From: Cupriavidus pauculus | GTDB lineage: Bacteria > Pseudomonadota > Gammaproteobacteria > Burkholderiales > Burkholderiaceae | Reading direction: 5' to 3' | Length of the DNA stretch: 64,000 bases | Assembly: GCF_008693385.1 (NCBI RefSeq) | Contig: NZ_CP044067.1 | Span: 1,924,501 to 1,988,500, forward strand | Shown: positions 35,361 through 44,156 of the stretch, piece by piece | Numbering within the stretch: position 1 is the stretch's first letter | Layout: each line of letters starts with the position of its first letter | Position numbers and translations under genes: made by a program | Notes under the pieces: generated by a model | Database searches by the model: none | What the model saw: only the letters and a program-made list of their open reading frames with translations | What the model was told of the DNA's origin: nothing

Positions 35361-36650
35361 ATGCCACACATTGCTCACGCCCGCTTTGTCGTCCGTGTTT
35401 TCGCCTGTCTGGTGGCGGGCGGCGCCGTCCCGGTCGGGGCGGCGTCCGCCCAATCCGTTACCGTTGCGGGCAGCAATGCCACCGTGCGTCTCGCGGACAA
35501 CGGCGCCACCATCGTCGATATCGCCGTGCCCAATGCCGCGGGAATTTCGCACAACCGCTATGACGCCTACAACGTGGACGCTGCCGGGCTCGTGCTCAAC
35601 AATGCGTTGCCAGGGCAGGCGCCAAGGCCGTCCGAGATTGCCGGCGCCATCGCCGGCAATCCGCATCTCTACCGTACCGCGAATCTCGTTCTCAACGAGG
35701 TGGTGTCCGCCAATCGAAGCGTGCTGGCCGGCATGACGGAAGTGCATGGCGATCGCGCCGATGTCGTGGTCGCCAATCCGCACGGCATGACCTGCAGGGG
35801 CTGCGGGTTTATCAATACCGATCGCGTCACGCTGACGACAGGCACGCCGCACCTCGACGCCGAGGGCGCGCTGGCGGGCTTCGACGTGATGGGCGGCGAC
35901 GTCGCGTTCGAGGCAGGCAAGGCCGGACACGGACTGCGCACGCTCGACGTCGTGGCGCGCAACGTGAAGGTGGAAAGTCGTGTCCAGGTGCGGGACCTGA
36001 CTGTGATCGCGGGGCCGAACCGCTTCGACTATCGCACGCGTCAGGTGGTGGGCCAGACCAGCCCGGGCGATGCACCTTCGCAGCGCTTCGCGATCGACGG
36101 CACCGAGTTCGGCGCGATGCACGGCGAGCGCATCCGGCTGATCGCCACGGAGCAGGGGACGGGCGTGCGGACGCCCGGTTTCGTGGGCCAGTGGGATGCC
36201 GATGTGACGATCCAGTCGAAAGGCGACTACGTGCATCCGGGCGTCGTGATGGGCAAACGCGTCGATGTCTTCAGCGATGCGATGGTGCAGCTGCAGGGGA
36301 CCGTGGCCGCGAACGACGCCGTGCGCGTGCAGGCGAAGGGTGTGTTCATCGACAGGAATGCGTCGCTTCGCGGCGGCAGCATGGACATCCGCGCGAGCCG
36401 CGACCGTCAGTCAGGCTGGCCGCTATTCGGCGATGGCATGCTTCTGAATCTGGGCAACGTCGAGGCGAACGGCCGCATCGACATCGCGGCGGACATGGGC
36501 GTCTACAGTCCTGGCAGGATCCAGGCGCACGAGCACACGGTCGTACGCGCGCCCTGGATACTGGGCGACGGCCCCAGGATGGGGGTGCTGTACTTCAACG
36601 GTGTCCGGGTACCGCGCGCCACCAATGTGCTGCGCACCGCCAGCCGTTGA
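35361..36650 (+). CDS. Short two-partner-secretion exoprotein (TPS domain only)
   Basis: 429 residues. Signal peptide about 1-31. The TPS domain of the FhaB/CdiA class follows: NGATIVDIAVPNAAGISHNR, LNEVVSANRSVLAGMTEV, and VANPHGMTCRGCGFINTDRV with the conserved Cys pair, then TTGTPHLDAEGALAGFDVMG. The family's exoproteins usually run to thousands of residues; this one stops at 429, in what looks like the first haemagglutination repeats. No TpsB (FhaC/CdiB-type) barrel gene is in the window. The end is a clean TGA, and no frameshift continuation is supported. A truncated relic or a short stand-alone exoprotein; GGAG precedes the ATG. Confidence 0.85.
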   Translation: MPHIAHARFVVRVFACLVAGGAVPVGAASAQSVTVAGSNATVRLADNGATIVDIAVPNAAGISHNRYDAYNVDAAGLVLNNALPGQAPRPSEIAGAIAGNPHLYRTANLVLNEVVSANRSVLAGMTEVHGDRADVVVANPHGMTCRGCGFINTDRVTLTTGTPHLDAEGALAGFDVMGGDVAFEAGKAGHGLRTLDVVARNVKVESRVQVRDLTVIAGPNRFDYRTRQVVGQTSPGDAPSQRFAIDGTEFGAMHGERIRLIATEQGTGVRTPGFVGQWDADVTIQSKGDYVHPGVVMGKRVDVFSDAMVQLQGTVAANDAVRVQAKGVFIDRNASLRGGSMDIRASRDRQSGWPLFGDGMLLNLGNVEANGRIDIAADMGVYSPGRIQAHEHTVVRAPWILGDGPRMGVLYFNGVRVPRATNVLRTASR

Positions 36651-36669
36651 CCGGAGCGAGCGTCGCTGC

Positions 36670-36717
36670 TGCTGACGTGCCTGCTGACGTGCCTGCTGCC
36701 GTACCTGCTGCGGTAAC
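36670..36717. repeat. 12-base tandem repeat after the TPS gene
   Basis: Four units of TGCTGACGTGCC: two exact, then TGCTGCCGTACC and TGCTGCGGTAAC. It lies in the gap between the TPS exoprotein and hmuV, which converge. Confidence 0.75.
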
Positions 36718-36726
36718 CGCGGCCGG

Positions 36727-37509
36727 TCAATCCAGCGCGAACGTGACGGACGGCCCGGCCTCGCTCGCGGTCACCTCGGCGCGCAATCCGTAGACGCGGG
36801 CCAGCGCGGCGGGCACCAATACCTCGGCGGGTCTGCCCAGCGCGATCGCGTGCCCGTCCGCCAGCAGCAGCAGCCTGTCGCACCAGCGCGCGGCGAGATT
36901 GACGTCGTGCAGCACCACGAGCACGGCGAGCCCTTCGTCGCGCGCCAGGGTGCGCACCGCACGCAGCAGCAGCAACTGGTGCCGCGGGTCGAGGCTCGAG
37001 GTCGGTTCGTCGAGAAACAGCGCGCGGTATTCGCGTGGGGCCCGGCCGGTCAGCGCCTGCAGCAGCGCGCGGGCGAACTGCGTCCGTTGCTGCTCGCCGC
37101 CCGAAATGCCGAGATAGCGCCGGTCGCGCAGCGACGTCACGTCGGCCAGCTGAAGCACCTCATCGACGCGGGCGGCTACCGTATCCGCATCGATCTCGGG
37201 AAACGGGTAGGCGCCCATCTCCACGACCTCGCGCACGGAAAGGTCGAAGGCGAGGCTCGGCGATTGCGGCAGCACCGCGCGCCGCCGCGCCAGCGCCCGC
37301 GCGGACCAGCGCGCCAGCGGCGCCGCATCGAGCGTGAGTGTGCCGCCGGTCGGCGCCAGTTCGCCCGCGAGCGTGCCGAGCAGGGTCGATTTGCCCGCGC
37401 CGTTGGCGCCGAGCACGCCCAGCACCTCGCCGGCGTGCAGGTCGAGGTCGATCGCATGCAGCACCGTGCGATCGCCGCGCGCGCAGGTCAGTTGTCGGGT
37501 GGAAAGCAT
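36727..37509 (-). CDS. hmuV: Haem ABC transporter ATP-binding protein
   Basis: 260 residues. Walker [15 protein letters not shown], signature [15 protein letters not shown], Walker [16 protein letters not shown]-loop in [11 protein letters not shown]. Powers HmuU-mediated haem entry to the cytoplasm. Starts 7 bases after the end of hmuU; last gene of the hmu unit. Confidence 0.93.
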   Translation of the reverse strand: MLSTRQLTCARGDRTVLHAIDLDLHAGEVLGVLGANGAGKSTLLGTLAGELAPTGGTLTLDAAPLARWSARALARRRAVLPQSPSLAFDLSVREVVEMGAYPFPEIDADTVAARVDEVLQLADVTSLRDRRYLGISGGEQQRTQFARALLQALTGRAPREYRALFLDEPTSSLDPRHQLLLLRAVRTLARDEGLAVLVVLHDVNLAARWCDRLLLLADGHAIALGRPAEVLVPAALARVYGLRAEVTASEAGPSVTFALD

Positions 37510-37516
37510 CGGCGTC

Positions 37517-38548
37517 TCAGGATTTTCGCGTGAGCATCCACAGCAGGAAGGGGCCGCCGACGAGGCTGGTCACGATGCCGATCGGCAATTCCGCGGGAAT
37601 CACGGCGATGCGGGCGAGCCAGTCCGCGAGCGTCAGCGCCATCGCGCCGCCCGCGATCGTGTTGGGCAAGAGCCAGCGGTGGTCGGCCCCGAGCGGCAGC
37701 CGCACCAGATGCGGCACGACAAGCCCGACGAAGCCGATGGTGCCCGTGACCGCGACGAGCGGGCCCACGAGCAGGGCCGTGAGCACGATCAGCCGGCGAC
37801 GCACGCGGCGGATATCGAATCCCAGATGATGGGCTTCGCGCTCGCCGAGCAGCAGTGCGTTCATTACCCGCCAGTCACGGAGCAGCAGCGCGCACAGCAC
37901 GGCGACCAGCGGCACAATCCACGCGAGCATGCTCCACGTGGCGCCCGCCAGGCTGCCCATGTTCCAGAACGTCAGGTTGCGCAGCTGGACGTCGCTGGCC
38001 TGATAGGTGAAGAAGCCGACGACGCTCGCGCAGATCGCATTGATGGCCACACCCGCGAGCAGCAGATTGGCCACGCCGGGGCGCCGCGTGCCCAGCTTGT
38101 AGGCCAGTGCGGTGGCGATCAGGCTGCCGACGAATGCGAGCGGCGCGATGCCCCAGAGGCCGTTGGCGCCGAGCACGATCGCAATGACCGCGCCGGCCGC
38201 GCCGCCCAGCGAAATGCCCACGAGGCCGGGTTCCGCGAGCGGATTGCGAAACAGGGCCTGCATGACGGCGCCGGACAGGGCCAGCGCGGCGCCGACCACG
38301 ACGGCCAGCACGATGCGCGGCAGCCGCACCTCGATCAGCACGTTGCGCCAGATCGTGGCTTCGGCGTCGAGATCGGTCGTCCACAGCAGCGAGAGCAGCC
38401 GGCTCCGTGGAATCGCCAGCGCGCCGCTGGCCGATGCCATCAGCGCGACCAGCACCACGAGCACGCACAGGACGACAAGCACCTGCGGCGGCGACAGATA
38501 TCGCAACGCGCGCAGCTTCGCCACGGCCGGAGTCGTTGATTCCGCCAT
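37517..38548 (-). CDS. hmuU: Haem ABC transporter permease
   Basis: 343 residues from the ATG at 38548, with about nine to ten hydrophobic helices and the FecCD/BtuC family marks: [40 protein letters not shown], and the coupling-helix region [19 protein letters not shown], then [20 protein letters not shown]. Frame continues open far upstream through hmuT, but the real start follows the stop of hmuT by 20 bases across a 12-base repeat. Pumps haem across the inner membrane with HmuV, fed by HmuT. Confidence 0.93.
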   Translation of the reverse strand: MAESTTPAVAKLRALRYLSPPQVLVVLCVLVVLVALMASASGALAIPRSRLLSLLWTTDLDAEATIWRNVLIEVRLPRIVLAVVVGAALALSGAVMQALFRNPLAEPGLVGISLGGAAGAVIAIVLGANGLWGIAPLAFVGSLIATALAYKLGTRRPGVANLLLAGVAINAICASVVGFFTYQASDVQLRNLTFWNMGSLAGATWSMLAWIVPLVAVLCALLLRDWRVMNALLLGEREAHHLGFDIRRVRRRLIVLTALLVGPLVAVTGTIGFVGLVVPHLVRLPLGADHRWLLPNTIAGGAMALTLADWLARIAVIPAELPIGIVTSLVGGPFLLWMLTRKS

Positions 38549-38582
38549 CGATGCCGCTATCGATACCGCTATCGCGCCGCAG
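38547..38582. repeat. 12-base tandem repeat between hmuT and hmuU
   Basis: ATCGATGCCGCT, ATCGATACCGCT and ATCGCGCCGCAG in tandem. It spans the end of hmuT and the start of hmuU, so the repeat number sets the spacer between the two genes. Confidence 0.65.
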
Positions 38583-39420
38583 GCGGCACGAACCCCGCCT
38601 GCAACTGCCGTAGCGCTTCGGGCAGGCGCGGACCGAAGCCGAGCAGCAGCAGGTCGTCCATCACCACGATGCGCTTGTTGCGGGCGGCCGGCGTCGCATT
38701 GAGCCCGGGCTGCGCAAGAAACGCTTCGACGCTGCCGCTTGCCTGAATCGACATGGTCGTCGTGACGATGACATCGGGACGCAGCGCCGCCGCGGCTTCC
38801 GCCGAGAATGGCTTGTACCCGGTCTGGTCGCCAAGGACGTTGGTGGCACCGACGAGCTTGAGCATCGCGGCGCCCGCGGTGTCTTCCCCGGCGGCCTGCA
38901 TCTTGCCCGTGTGGGCACTGACCAGCAGCACGCGCGGCGACTGCGCGGCAGGCTTGATCGCATCGAGCTCCGCATGAATGCGGTCCACGAGCGCCTTGCC
39001 CTGCGCGCCGCGTTCGAGCGCGGTGGCCGCGCCCAGAATGCGCTGGTCGAGCGCCGCCACGGTCGGCGCCGACGGCAGTACCACCACCTTGCTGCCGAGC
39101 CGCTTCAATTGTTCGAGGGACTGCGGCGGACCGCTCTGATCGGAAGCCAGCACGAGGTCCGGCTTGAGGCTCGCCACGCCCTCCACCGAGAACGTACGGT
39201 AGTAGCCGACCTTCGGCAGCCTGAGCGCGGCGGGCGGGTAGATGCTCGAGGCGTCGGCGCCAACGAGGCTGTTGCCCGCGTCGAGCGCATAGACGATCTC
39301 GGTCACCGCGCCGCCCAGGCCCACCACGCGCGCCGGGGGCGCGGCGTGCGCCAGACCCGCGATGCACAGCATCGAGAGCAACGCGCCGCGCACGGTCTTC
39401 ATGGAGACAGCGCGCATCAT
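38569..39420 (-). CDS. hmuT: Periplasmic haem-binding protein
   Basis: 283 residues from ATG 39420, three bases after the hmuS stop, which suggests coupled translation; ATGs at 39417 and 39402 are alternatives. Signal peptide to about residue 26 (AGLAHA). The fold is that of cluster-A binding proteins: ARVVGLGGAVTEIVYALDAG, LVGADASSIYPPAAL, KVGYYRTFSVEGVASLKPDL, then VLLVSAHTGKMQAAGEDTAG. The Tyr in GYYRTFS is the usual haem ligand position of HmuT/PhuT proteins. Delivers haem to HmuUV. Confidence 0.92.
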   Translation of the reverse strand: MMRAVSMKTVRGALLSMLCIAGLAHAAPPARVVGLGGAVTEIVYALDAGNSLVGADASSIYPPAALRLPKVGYYRTFSVEGVASLKPDLVLASDQSGPPQSLEQLKRLGSKVVVLPSAPTVAALDQRILGAATALERGAQGKALVDRIHAELDAIKPAAQSPRVLLVSAHTGKMQAAGEDTAGAAMLKLVGATNVLGDQTGYKPFSAEAAAALRPDVIVTTTMSIQASGSVEAFLAQPGLNATPAARNKRIVVMDDLLLLGFGPRLPEALRQLQAGFVPPAAR

Positions 39421-39421
39421 G

Positions 39422-40468
39422 TCAGGCCGCCAGCGCATGCGTGCACAGCGACTGCAGCAGCGCGCGCCATGCTGGCAGTTCGGGCTTGCCGGGCTTGCGC
39501 TCGCCGAAGAACTGCACGATCAGTTCGCCGTTGGCACCATACAGCTCGAGCGACGTGACCCAGCCATCGACGGTGGGCTTGTTGACGACCCAGCTCGTCG
39601 TCACGGCCTGCGTGTTGAGGTGCAGGTTGAACGTCGGGTCCAGCACGTTGAACCACGGACCGGTTCGCACGAGGCGCTGCACCGGTCCCGTGTGGATCTG
39701 CACGATGCCGCGATTGGCGACGAAGCACATGATCGGCAGACGGGTCTCGGCCGCGCGCTGAAGCATGGTTTCCACGGCCGCGTTATCGACGGCCTGCGCA
39801 AGGTCGTCGCCCGCGGCGCGCAGTGCGCCGAGCCGCGACACCTTGAACTGCCGCAGCATGCCGAAGAAGTCGTGCGTATCGGTCAGGCCCCGCCAGTGTG
39901 CGCGGAATGCCGCGATATCCGCCGGGGCCTCGGCCTCGCTGGTGGCCTGCACGGCTTCGGCGACGACCGGCGTGCGAGCGTCGCTGGCATGGCGCGCGAC
40001 ATAGGCTTCCCACGCCGCCGCGTCGGTCGCATCGGTGCGGTAGACCTTGTGCACGGCCTCGCCGCTCTTGTCGAAGAACTGGATGCTGTCGCGGCCATTC
40101 TCGCTGACGGCATAGAAATACTTCCAGCTGCCGAAGAACATGCGGAGGTCGATATCGGGACCCAGCACGATACCGACCGGCCCTTCGGCCTGGATATCCG
40201 TGTAGGTACCGTGACGCTCGTGCACGGCCGAGTCGTTGCGCGACAGCGCCATGACGGGGCCGAGCGAGCCCAGGTCGCGAAACAGCGCCTGCGCGGGACC
40301 GTTGAGCTCGCGCGAGGTCACGCCGCATTCGGCGGCGACCAGCGCGGCTTCGGTCGCGCCGAGCTTGCGCGCGCGGTCGCGGATGCGCAGGCCGGGCTCC
40401 TGGTCGGTGAGCTGCCGATGGCGCGCGCGCAGGGTGTCGAAACTGTCTTGTTGCATAGTGTCTTGCAT
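39422..40468 (-). CDS. hmuS: Haem-degrading/transfer protein
   Basis: 348 residues in two similar halves, as in HmuS/HemS/PhuS. Features: RKLGATEAALVAAECGV, then DLGSLGPVMALSRNDSAVHE carrying the His region, and in the second half LRQFKVSRLGALRAAGDDLA and FVANRGIVQIHTGPVQRL. It binds cytoplasmic haem and passes it on or opens the ring. I start at ATG 40468; earlier TTG or later ATG 40456 are possible and ribosome sites are weak. Confidence 0.9.
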   Translation of the reverse strand: MQDTMQQDSFDTLRARHRQLTDQEPGLRIRDRARKLGATEAALVAAECGVTSRELNGPAQALFRDLGSLGPVMALSRNDSAVHERHGTYTDIQAEGPVGIVLGPDIDLRMFFGSWKYFYAVSENGRDSIQFFDKSGEAVHKVYRTDATDAAAWEAYVARHASDARTPVVAEAVQATSEAEAPADIAAFRAHWRGLTDTHDFFGMLRQFKVSRLGALRAAGDDLAQAVDNAAVETMLQRAAETRLPIMCFVANRGIVQIHTGPVQRLVRTGPWFNVLDPTFNLHLNTQAVTTSWVVNKPTVDGWVTSLELYGANGELIVQFFGERKPGKPELPAWRALLQSLCTHALAA

Positions 40469-40489
40469 GGAAGCCAGGGAACTTGCCAA

Positions 40490-41794
40490 TCAGGGCTGCA
40501 CGTCGTACTGGATGGTCCAGGTCTGCGCGCTACTCGAATTGCTGGGGTCTGCATACTGGATCTGCGTCAGGTGGAAGCGTGCATACGTCGTGCCCTCGCC
40601 ACCGCGGATCAGCGACGCGTTCGCCGGGTTTGCCGCGATCACGTGCGCCACGGCCGGCAGGCCCGCCGCAGTCGCCGCGGCTGCTGTCGGGAAGTACGAG
40701 AACCAGCCATAGTTTAGGGCGTTCGGGTAGGTTCCGGTGTACTTCGGATTGAGTGACGATGCCGTCGCATCCTTGACCCACGCAGCGGCGCTCGCGGGCA
40801 CCGACAGCGTGGTGTCGCTCAGGTCGGCAAGCCGGGTGGCGGCATTGGTCGCATCGGTGAACTTCGCCGCGACGGGCTTGTTGCTCGCGTCATAGAAGCC
40901 CGCCGGCGTGCGGCCCACGAAACCGGCAACGGTACCCGAGCCCGATTCGCCGCCGTTCAGCTTGAAGTTGTAGCGATTGAACGCGATATGCCACGTGCCG
41001 GTGGCCGTAGACACGGCGCCCGCATTGAGGTCGTAGTAGACCCAGTCCGTGGCGGCATTGACGGTCGCCGTGCGTACCGCGGCCGGGTTGGCGCGATCGA
41101 CCCAGCGGAACGAAGGGTTGCCGGACGTGGTGCCGCCCGCGCCGCCGTAGTAGCCCGTCACCTGCAGGGCGAACACCTGTGCGCCGGCGCCCGTCGCATC
41201 GGCAACGGCGCTGTTCGTGGTGATCAGGAACGTGCGCCACGTCGGATACAGCAGGTGGTCGGTGGACCCGCCGACGCCATACTCGAACGCGGCCGACTGG
41301 ATGTCGTTGGCGCTGGTGAAGACGCCGCTCGCCGCATCCTTGAAGAACAGCGTGGACGGAATGGCGCCGTTCACCGGATCGGTCGTCGCATTCTTCCATG
41401 CCTGGAGTTCGGTCCACGTGTGGTCGAACGGTCCGCCGAACGCGCCGCCGCCACCGGTGCCGCTCGTGCCGCTGTTGGTCCACAGCGTGGCGGTCAGGCC
41501 GCTGCTCTTGACCTTCAGGTCCCATGCCGTGCCGGTGCAATCCGCGGTCTGCGCCTGCGCGTTGAAGTCGTAGCAGATCGACGTGCCGTTGGCCGGCAGG
41601 GTGAACGTCCACGTACCCGACTGCGTGAATGCCGTTGTCGGCGTCACGGGTGTGGCGGGCGTGGTCGGCGTGGTGGAGGCCGGGGCGGCCGGCGCGCTGT
41701 CGCCCCCGCCACCGCACGCCGCCAGCGCCGCGGTGACGAGAGCCAGCATCGCGGTGTTGAGCGCCGATGCGTAAATCGTTCGATTGTTTTTCAT
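40490..41794 (-). CDS. HmuY-like haem-binding lipoprotein
   Basis: 434 residues. Lipobox AALAAC (about 22-27), then a Gly/Ala/Pro/Thr linker. Two HmuY-type modules are visible: one near residues 58-170 (CYDFNAQAQTADCTGTAWDL) and one near 250-420, with WHIAFNRYNFKLNGGESGSG, the pattern of HmuY proteins (WDIAFxxxxxxxNGGxSG). HmuY is a surface lipoprotein that takes haem from host or milieu proteins and gives it to HmuR; it is best known from Bacteroidetes. It lies between hmuR and hmuS on the same strand, 21 bases after hmuR. GGGAGGAA precedes the ATG. Confidence 0.78.
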   Translation of the reverse strand: MKNNRTIYASALNTAMLALVTAALAACGGGGDSAPAAPASTTPTTPATPVTPTTAFTQSGTWTFTLPANGTSICYDFNAQAQTADCTGTAWDLKVKSSGLTATLWTNSGTSGTGGGGAFGGPFDHTWTELQAWKNATTDPVNGAIPSTLFFKDAASGVFTSANDIQSAAFEYGVGGSTDHLLYPTWRTFLITTNSAVADATGAGAQVFALQVTGYYGGAGGTTSGNPSFRWVDRANPAAVRTATVNAATDWVYYDLNAGAVSTATGTWHIAFNRYNFKLNGGESGSGTVAGFVGRTPAGFYDASNKPVAAKFTDATNAATRLADLSDTTLSVPASAAAWVKDATASSLNPKYTGTYPNALNYGWFSYFPTAAAATAAGLPAVAHVIAANPANASLIRGGEGTTYARFHLTQIQYADPSNSSSAQTWTIQYDVQP

Positions 41795-41815
41795 TTGAGC
41801 TTCCTCCCAGTTGAA

Positions 41816-43858
41816 CTAGCGCAGCACGTCGACGTTGACGCGCGCGCCGAGGTACACGAATCGGCCTGCCACCGGCCCGAAGTCATTGGCATTCGAAAAA
41901 TCGCGCTGACGATCGAACAGGTTGTTCACGCCAACGAAGGCGGTCACGTTGCGGCCGATCTTCTGGTTCAGCACGAGGTCCAGCGTGCCCCAGCCCGCGG
42001 AGCGCGCGGTGCTCGCGGAGTCGACCAGCTCGCTGCTCTGGAAGCGCGCGCGCGTGGTCAGTTCGGTACCGGGCAGCAGACGCCAGTCCACGCCGAAGCG
42101 GCCCATGTTGCGCGGCCGGCGGGTCAGCTCGGTGCCCGTATTGAGGTCTTCGGTGTCCGTGTACGTGTACGAGAGGTTGAAGCGCAGCGCATCGGTGGCC
42201 ACCCATCTCAGCGCCGTCTCGACACCTCGCGTGCGCGCACGCGACACGTTGCGGTAGGTGTAGACCGCAATGCCATTCACGACCGTGAAGTTGGCCATGT
42301 CGGTCTGGATGAGGTTGCTGACGTGGTTGTAGAACAGGTTCGTGTCGAGCACGAGCCGGTCGCGCCAGTTCAGTGTGCCGCCGAGCTGGAAGCTGTTCGA
42401 CGACTCGGGCTTCAGGTTCGGATTGCCGAGCACCATGTAGCCGAGCGAGCTGTGGTCGAACAGGTAGTAGCGCTCCTTGAGGTTCGGCACGCGATAGCCC
42501 TGGCCGAAGTTGGCGCGTACCACACCCTTCCAGTCATCGCTCTGCAGCAGGTTGCCGCGCAGGCCGACCTTGGGCGCGAAGTGGCTGCCGAAGTCGGAGT
42601 CGTGCTGGCCGCGCAGGCCGACGATCATTTCCCAGCGCTCGCTGAACAGGATGTCGTTCTGCAGGTACACCTCGCCGTTGCGGCGTTCGGCATTGCCCGC
42701 GAGTTCGGAGACGCTGTTGTTGGTCTGGTTCAGGCGCTCGCGGTGGAGGTCCGCGCCGAACTGCCACAGCTGCGAGCGCCAGGCCGGCATGTCGAATTGC
42801 ATCGACAGATGGTCGGTCCGCTGCGAAGACATCCGCGTACCCGTCTGCACCGTGTTCGAGTATTCGCGCGTGGTGCTGTCGTAGCCCTCGGTCATGCCCG
42901 CGACGCGCGCGCGTACGCCGTTGTCGAACTTCCACTGGCCGCCGCCGGTAAAGCGGTTGCGATCGATGTCCTCCGACTTGCGCTGCGGCACGTAGTTGGG
43001 CGGCGCGTAATACTGGTAGCGCTGCTCGTCGGTCTCGCGGTACGCGCTCGCATCGACCCAGAAATTGCCGGCGGTGCTGGGCAGCCATTCGAGGCGTCCC
43101 GAATACTGCTGCCGACGCACCTTGTCGCCATGCTGGGTCCAGCCATCGGGATCGACCGCGAAGCCCTTGTTGTCGAGGGCGTCGGCGGCGACGCGCGCGC
43201 GCAGCGTCTCGGTACCGCCTTCGACGCGCATGCTGCCGTGGAGCAGGCCCGGCGTACCGTCGGCGTTCTGGCCGCCGTACGTGCCGGCATCGGCCGTGGC
43301 CGCGGCGGAAAGACCCTTCGAGATCGGGCGCGTGATCACGTTGATCACGCCGCCCATGGCGGAGCTGCCGTACTGCGCGGAGCTGGCGCCCTTGACCACT
43401 TCCACGCGGTCCACTTCTGTCAGCAGGTACTGCGAGACGTCGACGGTCGAGCCCGTGCTGGCGGTAATCGGCAACCCATCGATCAGGATCAGCACCTGGT
43501 CGCTGGTCATGCCCTGCAGCGTCACCTCGTAACCGGATTTTCCGTGGATTTCGCGCAATTGCAGGCCGGGCACGTTCTCGAGCGCGTCCTTCAGCGTGCG
43601 CGCATGCGTACGATCCATTTCCTGCCGGTCGACCACTTCCGTCTTGACGGGGGTCTCGTCGATCGGCTTCTCGGAGCGCGTGCCCGTCACGACGATGGAC
43701 GGCAGCAGCGGGGCATCGCCCGTGGCGAATTGCGCCCAGGCCTCGGTCGCAAAGCCGGGGCAAAGTAGCGCGCCGGCGACGGCTGCGATACAGCTTCGGC
43801 GCAGTTGGAAGGGCGGTACAGGCACTTTGAAATCGTTCTTTTGCGAATGAAGGTGCAA
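41816..43858 (-). CDS. hmuR: TonB-dependent haem receptor
   Basis: 680 residues. The plug is typical: SIVVTGTRSEKPIDETPV, then RTLKDALENVPGLQLREI, VLILIDGLPITASTG and VEVVKGASSAQYGSSAMGGV. The C-terminal barrel contains YRVPNLKERYYLFDHSS, the haem-receptor FRAP/NPNL region (GNPNLKPESSNSFQLGG), and ends GARVNVDVLR. The signal core is CIAAVAGALLCPGFATEAWA. The start is uncertain: TTG 43858 has no ribosome site and abuts the Fur box; a GTG at 43825 is the next option. First gene of the haem unit. Confidence 0.92.
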   Translation of the reverse strand: MHLHSQKNDFKVPVPPFQLRRSCIAAVAGALLCPGFATEAWAQFATGDAPLLPSIVVTGTRSEKPIDETPVKTEVVDRQEMDRTHARTLKDALENVPGLQLREIHGKSGYEVTLQGMTSDQVLILIDGLPITASTGSTVDVSQYLLTEVDRVEVVKGASSAQYGSSAMGGVINVITRPISKGLSAAATADAGTYGGQNADGTPGLLHGSMRVEGGTETLRARVAADALDNKGFAVDPDGWTQHGDKVRRQQYSGRLEWLPSTAGNFWVDASAYRETDEQRYQYYAPPNYVPQRKSEDIDRNRFTGGGQWKFDNGVRARVAGMTEGYDSTTREYSNTVQTGTRMSSQRTDHLSMQFDMPAWRSQLWQFGADLHRERLNQTNNSVSELAGNAERRNGEVYLQNDILFSERWEMIVGLRGQHDSDFGSHFAPKVGLRGNLLQSDDWKGVVRANFGQGYRVPNLKERYYLFDHSSLGYMVLGNPNLKPESSNSFQLGGTLNWRDRLVLDTNLFYNHVSNLIQTDMANFTVVNGIAVYTYRNVSRARTRGVETALRWVATDALRFNLSYTYTDTEDLNTGTELTRRPRNMGRFGVDWRLLPGTELTTRARFQSSELVDSASTARSAGWGTLDLVLNQKIGRNVTAFVGVNNLFDRQRDFSNANDFGPVAGRFVYLGARVNVDVLR

Positions 43859-43860
43859 AT

Positions 43861-43879
43861 GATAATGGTTAACATTCTC
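43861..43879 (-). promoter_or_regulatory. Fur box upstream of hmuR
   Basis: GATAATGGTTAACATTCTC agrees with the 19-base Fur consensus at 15 positions. It lies immediately 5' of hmuR, so the haem operon should be repressed by Fur when iron is ample. Confidence 0.8.
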
Positions 43880-43981
43880 ATGTACAAGAATTTACAACTC
43901 GCGACAATTAGATACGTTGAGATTTACGCGCCACTTTTACCGGTTTCGGAGGAGGTCGCGTCGCGGGAGGGAAAAGGTAAG

Positions 43982-43999
43982 GCGTACCCGTTTCTGCGT
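43982..43999 (+). repeat. Dispersed 18-base repeat, copy C
   Basis: GCGTACCCGTTTCTGCGT on the plus strand, identical to copies A, B and F. First of three copies within 93 bases in the hmuR/feo gap. Confidence 0.85.
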
Positions 44000-44035
44000 C
44001 GCCGACGCACGATGTGGCGCGCCGAAAATCGGAGG

Positions 44036-44053
44036 CCGTACCCGTTTCTGCGT
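44036..44053 (+). repeat. Dispersed 18-base repeat, copy D
   Basis: CCGTACCCGTTTCTGCGT, one mismatch at the first base. It is 21 bases before copy E, in the same orientation. Confidence 0.85.
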
Positions 44054-44056
44054 AGA

Positions 44057-44074
44057 CCGTACCCGTTTCTGCGT
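44057..44074 (+). repeat. Dispersed 18-base repeat, copy E
   Basis: CCGTACCCGTTTCTGCGT, identical to copy D and a direct tandem of it with a 21-base period. Confidence 0.85.
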
Positions 44075-44111
44075 GCCCGCTATCGCGCGTCCGCGCCAAG
44101 GCGGGCGCAAA

Positions 44112-44138
44112 AAAAAGCGACCCGGTGGGTCGCTTTTT
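44112..44138 (-). terminator. Strong bidirectional terminator after the feo operon
   Basis: AAAAAGCGACCC pairs exactly with GGGTCGCTTTTT around a GGT loop. It lies 19 bases beyond the last feo gene on the minus strand, with A/T runs on both sides. Confidence 0.92.
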
Positions 44139-44156
44139 GGGGGGAAGGTCGAGGCC

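Noticed and set aside
36191..36793. Frameshifted continuation of the TPS exoprotein
   Set aside because: The frame continues in composition only; it gives no haemagglutinin repeat sequence and the stop at 36650 is in a clean frame.
37517..39367. A 616-residue fusion of HmuT and HmuU
   Set aside because: The upstream half is an out-of-frame reading of hmuT; the true hmuU start is at 38548.
43982..44074. CRISPR array
   Set aside because: Only three units with unequal spacing (54 and 21 bases) and other copies scattered over 45 kb; no cas genes.
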